Origin: Castellaniella hirudinis
GTDB lineage: Bacteria; Pseudomonadota; Gammaproteobacteria; Burkholderiales; Burkholderiaceae_B
DNA length: 64,000 nucleotides
Assembly: GCF_042651965.1 (NCBI RefSeq)
Contig: NZ_JBHSDY010000002.1
Span: 558,001 to 622,000 of the forward strand
Reading direction: 5' to 3'
Under the pieces are notes generated by a model. The model searched no databases, was not told the origin of the DNA, and saw nothing but the letters and a program-made list of their open reading frames with translations. Position 1 is the first letter of the stretch. The number at the start of each line of letters is the position of its first letter. Shown here in pieces: positions 10,605-17,697 of this stretch. The position numbers were made by a program, and so were the translations under genes.

Positions 10605-11873
10605 ATGGAAATCACCCTCAACGGCCACCACACGCTGATCGTCGCCGCCCTCGTGATGCTGGCGGGACATTGGCTGGTCTTCCGCATCAGATTCCTGTCC
10701 GCCTTCAATATCCCCGAACCTGTCGCCGGCGGCCTGCTGGCCGCGTTCATCATCACGCTGCTGAACGCCGCCACGGGCCTGACCCTCAGGCTCGACACCG
10801 ATCTGCAGACGACGTTCATGCTGATGTTCTTCGCCTCGATCGGCCTGAGCGCGGACTTCACGCGGCTGAAGGAAGGCGGCAAGCCGCTCGTCATGCTGCT
10901 GGCGCTGGTCTCCGTCTTCATCGTGGTGCAGAACGCCATCGGCGTGGGCCTGGCAGCGCTGCTGGGCCTCAAGCCCCTGATCGGCCTGGTGGTCGGCTCG
11001 ATCACGCTGACCGGCGGCCACGGCACGGCGGGCGCCTGGGGGCCGGTGCTGGAGGCGAAATACGGCATCGCCGGCGCCACCACGCTGGGGATCGCCACGG
11101 CGACCTTCGGCCTGGTGTTCGGCGGCCTGATCGGCGGGCCGGTGGCGCGCCACCTGATCCGCAAGCAAAAGCGCGCGCCCCTGCCTCAGACGCACGCGCG
11201 CACCGGCATCGACGCCATTTCGGGCTCGCCGCGCCACGAACAGGCCGGCGCGAACGAAGAAGACAAGCGCCTGACCTTCGAGCTCTTCGATCAGCCGCGC
11301 CTGATCACGGCCTATGCCGCGATCGAGACCCTGGCCATGTTCGCCGCCTGCCTGAGCAGCGCCGACCTGCTCGGCCGCTGGACCCACGGCACGGCCGTCG
11401 AACTGCCCACCTTCATCTGGGCGCTGGCCAGCGGCGTGGTGATCCGCAACGTGCTGACCCACGTCTTCCACTTCCAGATGTTCGACCGCGCAATCGACGT
11501 GCTCGGCAATACTTCGCTGTCGCTGTTTCTGGCCATCGCGCTGGTCAGCCTGCGCCTCTGGGAACTGGCCGACCTGGCCGGCCCGGTGTCCATCATTCTG
11601 GCCGTGCAGGTCGTGACGATCATGCTGTACGCAACCTACATCACGTACCATTTCATGGGCTCGGACTACGACGCCGCCGTCGTCGCCGCCGGCCACTGCG
11701 GCTTCGGCCTGGGCGCCACGCCTACGGCCATCGCCAATATGCAAGCCGTGACCGACCGTTTCGGCCCCTCGTACAAGGCCTATCTGGTCGTGCCCCTGGT
11801 CGGCGCGTTCTTCGTGGACCTGGTCAACGCAGCCATCCTGCAGGTGTTTACCCAGATTCCTTTCTTCCAATAA
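10605..11873 (+). CDS. gltS: Sodium/glutamate symporter GltS
   Basis: A 422-residue inner-membrane protein with about ten hydrophobic helices. It has the two inverted-repeat signature regions of the ESS family, including SITLTGGHGTAGAWGPV (about residues 130-146) and GHCGFGLGATPTAIANM near residue 370. GltS takes up L-glutamate with sodium. The ATG at 10605 follows a GGAGA ribosome site and lies 27 bp behind the IclR gene, so the two are probably co-transcribed. A variable hydrophilic loop (about residues 180-220) contains an acidic EEDKR stretch, as expected for the central cytoplasmic loop. Confidence 0.92.
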   Translation: MEITLNGHHTLIVAALVMLAGHWLVFRIRFLSAFNIPEPVAGGLLAAFIITLLNAATGLTLRLDTDLQTTFMLMFFASIGLSADFTRLKEGGKPLVMLLALVSVFIVVQNAIGVGLAALLGLKPLIGLVVGSITLTGGHGTAGAWGPVLEAKYGIAGATTLGIATATFGLVFGGLIGGPVARHLIRKQKRAPLPQTHARTGIDAISGSPRHEQAGANEEDKRLTFELFDQPRLITAYAAIETLAMFAACLSSADLLGRWTHGTAVELPTFIWALASGVVIRNVLTHVFHFQMFDRAIDVLGNTSLSLFLAIALVSLRLWELADLAGPVSIILAVQVVTIMLYATYITYHFMGSDYDAAVVAAGHCGFGLGATPTAIANMQAVTDRFGPSYKAYLVVPLVGAFFVDLVNAAILQVFTQIPFFQ

Positions 11874-11884
11874 AAAAGGAAAAT

Positions 11885-11899
11885 GCCCCCACGCTGCGC
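11885..11899. repeat. Intergenic 15-mer GCCCCCACGCTGCGC, copy 1
   Basis: This 15-mer occurs 12 bp after the gltS stop and again at 28561-28575 just after the gloA stop. Both copies lie after a plus-strand gene that converges on a minus-strand gene. Two copies in 64 kb suggest a short dispersed intergenic motif. Confidence 0.5.
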
Positions 11900-11910
11900 C
11901 CGCTTGCAGA

Positions 11911-11945
11911 CAAAAAAAAGCCCAAGATCCGAAGATCCTGGGCTA
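11911..11945 (-). terminator. Strong rho-independent terminator of the small RNA
   Basis: An 11-bp stem (11919-11929 with 11934-11944, one G-U pair in the RNA) is closed by a UUCG tetraloop and followed on the minus strand by eight T residues. It is the cleanest intrinsic terminator in the window. It starts at the stop codon of the embedded small ORF. Confidence 0.92.
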
Positions 11946-12059
11946 AATCCACCAAAGGAGGAGGGTGGAGGAGACAACCGGGGCATGTCGGGCTACCAGG
12001 AACCTGGGTTCCGAGCCGCCGTGATTAGGGGTTTTCCCTCTGCAATCACGTTTCGACAT
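11943..12059 (-). CDS. Possible 38-residue small protein inside the small RNA
   Basis: An ATG at 12059 opens a 38-codon frame ending in TAG at 11943, exactly at the base of the terminator stem. The peptide is basic at the N-terminus (MSKRDCRGK), contains a VARHAPVV stretch and ends hydrophobic (LLLWWI). The ATG lies only about five bases from the predicted transcription start, so translation would be nearly leaderless and there is no Shine-Dalgarno. The same bases form all three hairpins. No downstream gene on this strand could be attenuated. I cannot tell a real microprotein from a chance frame without comparative data. Confidence 0.35.
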   Translation of the reverse strand: MSKRDCRGKTPNHGGSEPRFLVARHAPVVSSTLLLWWI

Positions 12060-12070
12060 CCGATAAGCAA

Positions 12071-12100
12071 AGTATATAGGCAAAACTTGCTGCGATGCAA
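12071..12100 (-). promoter_or_regulatory. Sigma70-like promoter of the small RNA
   Basis: On the minus strand, TTGCAT (12100-12095) and TATACT (12076-12071) are separated by 18 bp, inside an AT-rich island that contrasts with the GC-rich surroundings. The expected start is near 12064. The island extends back past a TTGACA at about 12117, upstream of the -35. Confidence 0.65.
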
Positions 12101-12183
12101 GATCAATTTGTTGTCAATAGACAATACCGAGCGTTTTGTCGTTTTTAGATCACAAACAAGGGTAAGTCCCTAGGATGATCCAC

Positions 12184-12903
12184 CTAAATCCGGTAGGCCG
12201 TGGTGGTCATGAGCTTGGACATCAGGCGCATGGCGCCCCGCACCGGGGCAGGCAGCGGCGCCGCGCCGTGGTCCTCGGCCGTGGTCCGGTGACCGATCTC
12301 GTCGTCACGCATCTGCGTCACGATCCGCCGCGAGCGCCGGTCCTGATCCGGCAAGGCGCTCAGGTGGCCGTCCAGGTGTTCCTCGACCTGGCGCTCCGTT
12401 TCGGCCATGAAACCCAGGTTGTAGGGAATCCCGGCGCGGCTGGCCGCCAGCCCGAGGCCGAAGGATCCGGCGTACCACAAAGGATTGAGCAGGCTCGGGC
12501 GGCTATGCAGTTCGTCCAGGCGCTGGCGGCACCAGGCCAGGTGATCGACTTCTTCTTCGGCGGCCTGCAGCAGGACACGGCGTATGCCCTCGTCCCGGCA
12601 CAGCAGCGCCTGGCCCCGGTACAGGGCCTGGGCGCAGATTTCACCCACGTGGTTGACCCGCATCAGGCCGGCGGCATGGCGGGACTCGGCGTCGGACAGC
12701 ACGGGATCGTCGGCAGCCGCGGGCCCGGCGGGGTTGCCTCGTGCGTGGGAGACCGTGCCGTCCAGGACACGCAAGGCGCGGCCGGCCTCGGCCAGGATCG
12801 CATCCAGCCGGCCGGTCCGACGGCGCCAGGCCGGCGCCGCGCCACGGGCGCCCGATCCGTCCGCCGACCCCGCGTGCCCCGCTGCATGCATGACCTGTTC
12901 CAT
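12184..12903 (-). CDS. coq7: Demethoxyubiquinone hydroxylase Coq7
   Basis: The product is 239 residues of the ferritin-like di-iron family. It carries the expected ligand motifs in order: MRVNHVGEICAQALYRGQ (about residue 80), EEEVDHLAWC (about residue 112), ETERQVEEHLDGHL (about residue 165) and DEIGHRT (about residue 202). Coq7 hydroxylates demethoxy-ubiquinol in the second-last steps of ubiquinone synthesis and needs oxygen. It is the last gene of the oxidase operon, 12 bp after an unknown membrane-protein gene. An alanine/glycine-rich N-terminal extension of about 25 residues precedes the conserved part. Confidence 0.93.
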   Translation of the reverse strand: MEQVMHAAGHAGSADGSGARGAAPAWRRRTGRLDAILAEAGRALRVLDGTVSHARGNPAGPAAADDPVLSDAESRHAAGLMRVNHVGEICAQALYRGQALLCRDEGIRRVLLQAAEEEVDHLAWCRQRLDELHSRPSLLNPLWYAGSFGLGLAASRAGIPYNLGFMAETERQVEEHLDGHLSALPDQDRRSRRIVTQMRDDEIGHRTTAEDHGAAPLPAPVRGAMRLMSKLMTTTAYRI

Positions 12904-12915
12904 GAGAAATCCTTT

Positions 12916-13512
12916 TCAACGATTGAGAAAGCGCCAGACCGGCTTGAGTTCGGCCAGCAGCCAGCACGACGGCAGGACGATGGCCAGGGCGATCAGGCCC
13001 CGGCCGGCCCAGTCCTGGTCATCCTGGAGGTAGGCGTTGCACAGACGGATGGGCTGATCCAGATAGACCATGCCCACGATCGCGCTCATCCAGCAGAAAT
13101 TGCCCAGGAAGAAGAGCTTGATGACCACGTTGGAGCAGCGCAAAGACGCCCGCAGCACCCAGCCGCACAGCGGCAAGCCCAGGTATTTGAACGCCGCCAC
13201 GCGCCAGTCGGTCAGGGCGTCGTCCAGCGCCTTGGGAATCATCCAGCCCGCACCGACCAGGCTGACCAGCAGCAGGCCGGGAACGCCGTATTCATTATAG
13301 GACCAGCCCGCACGCCGCCCCGCCTGCGCCTCGACCGGCACGGCGGGCGGACGCGCCCCGGCACGCCAGGCCTGCTCGGCAAAGAGCCCCGCCAGCACCA
13401 GCAAGGGGATCTGGACCAGCATGTGCAGGCTCATCAGCGCCGTCAGCGGGGCGCGCAGCCCTGCCGCGATCCCCAGGCAGATCAGGGCCGCAGCCCACCA
13501 GAGCCTAGCCAT
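12916..13512 (-). CDS. Conserved membrane protein of unknown function in the oxidase operon
   Basis: A 198-residue protein with about five hydrophobic segments. One is N-terminal (about residues 5-45), others lie near residues 75-92, 105-122 and 128-150, and a last one is at about 170-188. Between the first two lies a polar loop with several arginines. I do not recognise a domain. It contains isolated cysteines but no CxxCH haem motif and no histidine-rich metal site. The start codon overlaps the end of the Sco gene by 8 bp, so the two are translationally linked. Position between sco and coq7 suggests a part in oxidase assembly or quinol handling, which is inference only. Confidence 0.8.
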   Translation of the reverse strand: MARLWWAAALICLGIAAGLRAPLTALMSLHMLVQIPLLVLAGLFAEQAWRAGARPPAVPVEAQAGRRAGWSYNEYGVPGLLLVSLVGAGWMIPKALDDALTDWRVAAFKYLGLPLCGWVLRASLRCSNVVIKLFFLGNFCWMSAIVGMVYLDQPIRLCNAYLQDDQDWAGRGLIALAIVLPSCWLLAELKPVWRFLNR

Positions 13513-14140
13513 GACGCTCCTTCCCGGACGGCTCGGCCAGCGACTCCGCAGCCGATAGCGCCAGGCCCGGGTCGTCCAGGTCCAGAATGCGCGCCAGGCG
13601 GCCGTCGGGCGTCACCACGTGGAAAGCGGCGTTGTGTTCGAATTCGCCCAGCGGCGCCGGCACGACCGTGATGCCGAACAGGGCCAGCGCGGCGTCACGC
13701 TGCGCGGCTTGGGTGAAGGACAGGAATTGCCAGACGCCGGGCTCGGCGCCCATGCGCGCCGCGTAGCGGGCCAGGTCCGGCGCCCGGTCGCGGGCATCGA
13801 AGCTGATGCTGATCAGCCGGATGCGATCCTGCAGTCCGCGCGCCTCGATGGCCTGCTGCAGGCGTTCCGTCAGGGAACCCTGGGCCAGGCACAGCGACAG
13901 ACAGCGGGTGTAGAAGAAATTGATGATGGCGACGCGCCCGTCGCGGCGCAGGTCCTGGTCCAGATCCAGGACCCGGCCGTCTTCGGCCAACGCCTCGATG
14001 GCGGGAATCGCCCGGGGCTGCCGCGCCACGTCCTGGCGGCGCGCATCCTCGGCCGTCAGGACGGCAAAGCCGTCCGTCAGGCCGTACAGCGATCCGATGC
14101 CGGCCGCCAGGGCCAGCGTCAGCGCAAGAATCCAGCGCAC
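13505..14140 (-). CDS. Sco1/SenC-family copper chaperone for cytochrome oxidase
   Basis: The protein is 211 residues with an N-terminal membrane anchor (about residues 3-22) and a thioredoxin-like periplasmic domain. The Cu-binding CxxxC is present in YTRCLSLCLAQG (about residue 85), and the distal histidine is in AAFHVVTPDG near residue 175. Sco proteins deliver copper to terminal oxidases or keep cysteines reduced. Within this operon the natural client is the CcoN-like copper B site, because a cbb3-like enzyme has no CuA. The start is a GTG at 14140; no ATG is available before the membrane segment. Confidence 0.9.
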   Translation of the reverse strand: MRWILALTLALAAGIGSLYGLTDGFAVLTAEDARRQDVARQPRAIPAIEALAEDGRVLDLDQDLRRDGRVAIINFFYTRCLSLCLAQGSLTERLQQAIEARGLQDRIRLISISFDARDRAPDLARYAARMGAEPGVWQFLSFTQAAQRDAALALFGITVVPAPLGEFEHNAAFHVVTPDGRLARILDLDDPGLALSAAESLAEPSGKERHG

Positions 14141-14158
14141 GCCGGCACCCGATCCAGG

Positions 14159-14740
14159 CTATTTGCCCAGCAAGGGGCGCAGGTCCTCGTCGCCCTTCCA
14201 GGGGGTCTGCTGGTCCTTGGTTTCCTCGCGGACCTGGGCGACCGTCTTGGCATCCGTGGCCGAAGCGCTGTTGCCGAAGCTGGTGCGCACGTGGGTCACC
14301 AGGGCGGCGACCTCCTCGTCGGAGAACTTGGCGAAGCTCGGCATTTCGCCGTTGTACTGCGCCCCCTCGACCGTGAGCGGGCCGTGGATGCCATGCAGCA
14401 CGATACGGATCATGACGCCCGGATCGCCCGCATCCACCCACTCGGACTTGGACAGCGGCGGGAACACGCCCGGCACCCCGGCGCCGCTGGCCTGGTGACA
14501 GGCCACGCAGTTGGCCGTGTAGAGCTGGCCGCCGTCCGCCGTCGCCGGAACGGCGAAGTCGGCCGCGACGCGGTCATCCCCCAGGGACGCGGGCATCGGG
14601 CTGAAGCTGGTGTACAGGTGATACACCGCCCACAGCAACAGCAGGCCGATGACCGTCAGCACGAGCTTGGGAACCGGCCGGCTGCCCTCGTGCGGCTCGG
14701 GCTGTTCGCGGCGCTGCTGGTTGAATCGGGGATTGCTCAT
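14159..14740 (-). CDS. Membrane-anchored one-haem cytochrome c (oxidase electron-entry subunit)
   Basis: A 193-residue protein. After a charged N-terminus comes one membrane helix (about residues 26-44), then a class I cytochrome c domain with CVACH (about residues 77-81) and the axial methionine in GEMPSFAKFSDEE (about residue 134). Canonical CcoP subunits of cbb3 oxidases are about 300 residues with two CxxCH motifs; only one is present here. The gene overlaps the end of the CcoO-like gene by ATGA and precedes sco. It most likely passes electrons to the CcoO/CcoN core, replacing CcoP. Confidence 0.85.
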   Translation of the reverse strand: MSNPRFNQQRREQPEPHEGSRPVPKLVLTVIGLLLLWAVYHLYTSFSPMPASLGDDRVAADFAVPATADGGQLYTANCVACHQASGAGVPGVFPPLSKSEWVDAGDPGVMIRIVLHGIHGPLTVEGAQYNGEMPSFAKFSDEEVAALVTHVRTSFGNSASATDAKTVAQVREETKDQQTPWKGDEDLRPLLGK

Positions 14741-15369
14741 TGCTTGGCTCCTTCTTCACCGGCCTGCCGGGGCAGTTCCGGCAACAGCGCACCCGGCTTG
14801 ATCGGATAGGTGTGATCCAGGCCGATCAGGTAGGCCACCAGGTCCAGGGCCTCGGGCGTGGCGACCACGACCTTGCCGTCCGCCGGCGCGAAGCTGGGCG
14901 GCAGGTTGACGACCTTGTCCCCGGGCTCGGCCTTGTCCTTCAAGCGGAACATGAAGGGGAAGGACGGCATATTGCTGCCCGGCGTGTAGGCGCGCGGTTG
15001 GTACAGGTGGCCCAGATTCCAGTCCACACTGGGCTGGCGGGCGCCGATGTTGAACAGATCCGGCCCGGTGCGCATGGTGCCCAGCAGGTGCGGATGATCG
15101 TAGTAGTAGTCGCCCGCGACCGGGGCGCGGCCCCAGCCGCGCTGGAAGTCAGGCGCCTGGGACTGGCTGCGCGGCTGCTGCGAGTGGCAGTAGACGCACC
15201 CCATCTCGATGTAGACCTGGCGCCCGCGCAACTGCTGTTCCGTATAGGGCTTCAGGCCTTCCGGAGGCTGCACGTCGGAGAGCTGCATGTAAGGCAGCAC
15301 GACCAGGGTGGCGGTGGCCAGCGCGAGCGTCACCATCGCGCCGCTAAGGAGTTTGTATTCGCTTTCCAT
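14737..15369 (-). CDS. ccoO: Cytochrome cbb3-type oxidase subunit II (CcoO-like)
   Basis: The product is 210 residues with one N-terminal membrane helix (about residues 8-27) and a haem c site CVYCHSQQPRSQ near residue 58. The diagnostic CcoO stretches AGDYYYDHPHLLGTMRTGPDL and SNMPSFPFMF follow. CcoO carries the haem c next to the catalytic subunit of C-type haem-copper oxidases. It lies 2 bp after the CcoN-like gene and is coupled to the following cytochrome gene by ATGA. The soluble domain is close to normal size, so this subunit looks complete. Confidence 0.9.
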   Translation of the reverse strand: MESEYKLLSGAMVTLALATATLVVLPYMQLSDVQPPEGLKPYTEQQLRGRQVYIEMGCVYCHSQQPRSQSQAPDFQRGWGRAPVAGDYYYDHPHLLGTMRTGPDLFNIGARQPSVDWNLGHLYQPRAYTPGSNMPSFPFMFRLKDKAEPGDKVVNLPPSFAPADGKVVVATPEALDLVAYLIGLDHTYPIKPGALLPELPRQAGEEGAKQ

Positions 15370-15371
15370 GA

Positions 15372-17045
15372 TCAGGCACCTGCAATCGCCTGACGCTCAG
15401 GCAGTGATTTACGTTTGTGCAACAACGCGGGACCCACGCGGCTCGTGCCGTAGCGCAGGGCCATCTGCACGAAGTGGACGGCAAACACCAGGTGACCCAG
15501 GGTCATCATGGCGCCGCCCACCGTGCGCGCTTCGAGCCAGGGCATCGTGACGTGCACCGAGTCCATGAAGGGCTTGGCCGCGTCCAGCATCGCCAGACCC
15601 TGCAGCCAGCCGCCGATCGACAGGCCGACGACATAGATGCCGATCCCCAGGGTCACCAGCCAGAAGTGCACGATGATGAGCTTCGGATGCGGCCATTCCC
15701 AGGACATGACGCGCGGCATCACGAAATAGATGGCGCCGAACATCACGATGGAGAAGAAGGCGTACAGGCCCAGGTGGGCGTGGGCCACCGTAAAGTGGGT
15801 GAAGTGCGCCACCGTGCTGACGCTGCGCAACGCCTCGAGAGACCCCTCGAAGGAGCTGACGGTGTACATCATCGCGCCCAGCACGATGAAGCGCAGCGTG
15901 GGCGAGTAGTACATGGTCTTGAAGTGGCCGCGCATCGTCAGGTGCTGGTTCACGGAGAACGCCATCACCGGGATGATCATCATCATGGACTGGACGATCG
16001 ACAGCGTGATCAGCCAGTGCGGCACCGGGCCGCCCACCAGGTGGTGGCCGCCGACCTGGCCGTAGAAGAAGGCCAGCGCCCAGAAACCGATCAGCGACAG
16101 GTTGTAGGACTGGATCGGACGGCCGACGATCTTGGGCAGGAAGTAGTACACCGAAGCCAGGGCGATCGGGGTGTAGTACAGACCCAGCACGTTGTGGCCG
16201 AACCACCAGTTCATCGTGGCCTGTTCGACGCCGAAGTGCACGCCGGGCATCTTGCCCACCAGGTACAGCACCGGGAACCAGAACAACGCCGCGCCCATGT
16301 ACCAGATCGACACGTACAAATGCTCGACCTTGCGGTTGCGCAGGGTGAACACCAGCGGCAACGCGATCAGGGCGCCGCCCAGCACCAGCAGGATGCTGAT
16401 CTGCCAGGGGATTTCCAGCCATTCCAGGCCGTCATTGATACCCACGGCGATGCTGCCCAGGCCGGCGATCAGGCCGGCGTTCCACAGCATGCAGCCCAGC
16501 AGCGCGAAGCGGCCGCCGTACAGGCGCGTCTTCAGCAGGCGCGGCAGCATCCAGATCGCCACGCCGAAGGCCGCCATCGGACACCAGCCATAGGCCACCA
16601 TGTTCAGGTGCAGCGTGCGCGTGCGCCCGAAGGTCAGCCAGGCGTATTCCGTCAGGAATTCGGGATTGTGCAGCTTGATCGAGCTGATCAGGCCGAAAGT
16701 CGAGGCAAACACCAGCCAGACGATGGCACAGCACAGAAAGGTGAAGGTGACGTAGGCGGTCGACTGGTCGGCCTCCAGGCGGTCGACGAGCTCTTTCTTC
16801 AGCTCGCTGGCCAAGGACGGGTCCACGACGGCCTTGCCGCCGTCCGTGACGACCTGCTGCAGACCGGCCCGCTGTTCCGGGGTGGCGGAGGGATCTTCGA
16901 CATGGCCGATTTCGCCGGTCGAGAAGATCACCGAAGCGGCTTCGGGGTTTTCGTCGAACATGTTCCGCCTGAGCGACCAGATGAAAACACCCAGCCCGGT
17001 GACGGATAATATGAAGGTCAGGAGTAATACGGTGATGGTATCCAC
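15372..17045 (-). CDS. ccoN: Cytochrome cbb3-type oxidase catalytic subunit (CcoN-like) with CcoS-like N-terminus
   Basis: About 557 residues with the helix pattern of a haem-copper oxidase. It has WWFGHNVLG, the cross-linked tyrosine and copper histidines in FFYGQVGGHHL, and THFTVAHAHLG for the haem histidines. The placing of the tyrosine is that of C-type (cbb3) enzymes. The first 90 residues are unusual: one membrane helix followed by SLRRNMFDENPEAASVIF, which resembles the small assembly protein CcoS, and then a polar linker before the first core helix. I prefer the GTG at 17045 (GGAAG five bases upstream) to a TTG at 17066. The enzyme reduces oxygen with cytochrome c electrons at the inner membrane. 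Confidence 0.88.
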   Translation of the reverse strand: MDTITVLLLTFILSVTGLGVFIWSLRRNMFDENPEAASVIFSTGEIGHVEDPSATPEQRAGLQQVVTDGGKAVVDPSLASELKKELVDRLEADQSTAYVTFTFLCCAIVWLVFASTFGLISSIKLHNPEFLTEYAWLTFGRTRTLHLNMVAYGWCPMAAFGVAIWMLPRLLKTRLYGGRFALLGCMLWNAGLIAGLGSIAVGINDGLEWLEIPWQISILLVLGGALIALPLVFTLRNRKVEHLYVSIWYMGAALFWFPVLYLVGKMPGVHFGVEQATMNWWFGHNVLGLYYTPIALASVYYFLPKIVGRPIQSYNLSLIGFWALAFFYGQVGGHHLVGGPVPHWLITLSIVQSMMMIIPVMAFSVNQHLTMRGHFKTMYYSPTLRFIVLGAMMYTVSSFEGSLEALRSVSTVAHFTHFTVAHAHLGLYAFFSIVMFGAIYFVMPRVMSWEWPHPKLIIVHFWLVTLGIGIYVVGLSIGGWLQGLAMLDAAKPFMDSVHVTMPWLEARTVGGAMMTLGHLVFAVHFVQMALRYGTSRVGPALLHKRKSLPERQAIAGA

Positions 17046-17114
17046 GGCACTTCCGATGAATGACAAGAAACGCGCGAAGCCTGATAAACGGGCCTCGGCA
17101 GCCCGCTATTGTAG

Positions 17115-17144
17115 GCATAGATTTGATCTATGATAAATCTATGC
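17115..17144. promoter_or_regulatory. 30-bp palindrome upstream of the oxidase operon
   Basis: GCATAGATTT (17115-17124) and AAATCTATGC (17135-17144) are perfect 10-bp inverted repeats around a 10-bp spacer that itself contains ATCTAT, so the half-site AGAT/ATCT recurs three times. It lies about 70 bp upstream of the CcoN-like start and 128 bp upstream of the osmC-like start. It looks like a dimeric regulator site. It does not match the FNR consensus TTGATnnnnATCAA. Confidence 0.6.
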
Positions 17145-17271
17145 GAGATTTACAAGCCTGAATTACCCTAATCCTGGTACGGGCATCGTGCCCGTCCAGC
17201 GCACCGTCGCCCCGCCCGCCCTCCGGCGACGCGGCGTCGATTTTCCCAGCCCTCCACAGGAAAGATCCACC

Positions 17272-17694
17272 ATGGAATGCACCATCGACTGGCAAGGCCC
17301 CGAGGGCATGCTGTTCATCACCCGCACCGGCAGCGGCCATGTCATCGCCATGGACGGCGCGCCCGAAGGCGGCGGCCGCAATCTGGCCGCCCGGCCGATG
17401 GAAACCGTGCTGGCCGGCGCCGGCGGCTGCGCGGCCTATGACGTGGTGCTGATCCTGAAGCGCGGCCGCCATGCCGTGACGGGCTGCCAGGCGGTCCTGA
17501 CGGCCGAACGCGCCGACACCGAACCCAAGGTCTTCACCAAGATCCACTACGCCTTCCGGATCACGGGCCGCGACCTGCCCGCCGCCGCGGTGGAACGGGC
17601 GGTGGAGCTGTCGCACACGAAATACTGCTCGGCCATCGCCATGCTGGAAAAGACGGCCGAGATCACGCACTCGATCGAGCTCGTCGAGGGCTGA
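17272..17694 (+). CDS. OsmC-family peroxide-reducing protein
   Basis: The protein is 140 residues from the ATG at 17272, which has an AGGAAAG ribosome site; the frame stays open further upstream but without conserved sequence. The two redox cysteines of the OsmC/Ohr superfamily are visible in AGAGGCAAYDVVLILK (about residue 57) and SHTKYCSAIAML (about residue 123). It resembles the YhfA branch rather than Ohr. The role is probably thiol-dependent reduction of peroxides or an OsmC-like house-keeping function in the cytoplasm. It is divergent from the oxidase operon and convergent with thyA, whose stop lies 3 bp away. Confidence 0.85.
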   Translation: MECTIDWQGPEGMLFITRTGSGHVIAMDGAPEGGGRNLAARPMETVLAGAGGCAAYDVVLILKRGRHAVTGCQAVLTAERADTEPKVFTKIHYAFRITGRDLPAAAVERAVELSHTKYCSAIAMLEKTAEITHSIELVEG

Positions 17695-17697
17695 CCG

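Larger units (their letters stand above)
11911..12064 (-). ncRNA. Candidate small RNA with two CUCCUCC anti-Shine-Dalgarno motifs
   Basis: The minus strand holds a complete free-standing transcription unit of about 150 nt between convergent gltS and coq7. It has a sigma70-like promoter (12071-12100) and an ideal terminator (11911-11945). In between are three hairpins: GTGATT...AATCAC (12021-12049), GGCT-GGAACC...GGTTCC-AGCC (11991-12017) and a CCACC/GGTGG stem (11949-11968) whose loop reads CUCCUCCUUU. A second CUCCUCC lies just upstream (11967-11973). Such loops are known in the CcsR/cuckoo-type stress RNAs of alpha- and betaproteobacteria; membership is my inference. A 38-codon ORF runs through the same RNA, so a dual-function RNA or small mRNA is also possible. 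Confidence 0.7.

Noticed and set aside
9750..11870. A 706-codon minus-strand frame opposite iclR-gltS
   Set aside because: It spans two real plus-strand genes and their spacer, has low-complexity His/Gln/Arg composition and no recognisable domain.
11943..12059. Reading the small ORF as a trp-operon leader peptide because of Trp-Trp
   Set aside because: No biosynthetic gene follows on that strand; the unit ends at its own terminator and the next gene is convergent gltS.
14159..14740. Calling the cytochrome c gene ccoP
   Set aside because: Only one CxxCH motif and 193 residues; CcoP has two haem sites and about 300 residues.
15372..17045. Identification of the oxidase subunit as nitric-oxide reductase NorB
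   Set aside because: The cross-linked tyrosine in the FFYGQVGGHHL helix and the following CcoO-like gene are those of cbb3 oxidases; NorB has neither.
17120..17137. Possible FNR box in TTTGATCTATGATAAAT
   Set aside because: The second half should read ATCAA; it reads GATAA/ATAAA. The larger 30-bp palindrome explains the sequence better.
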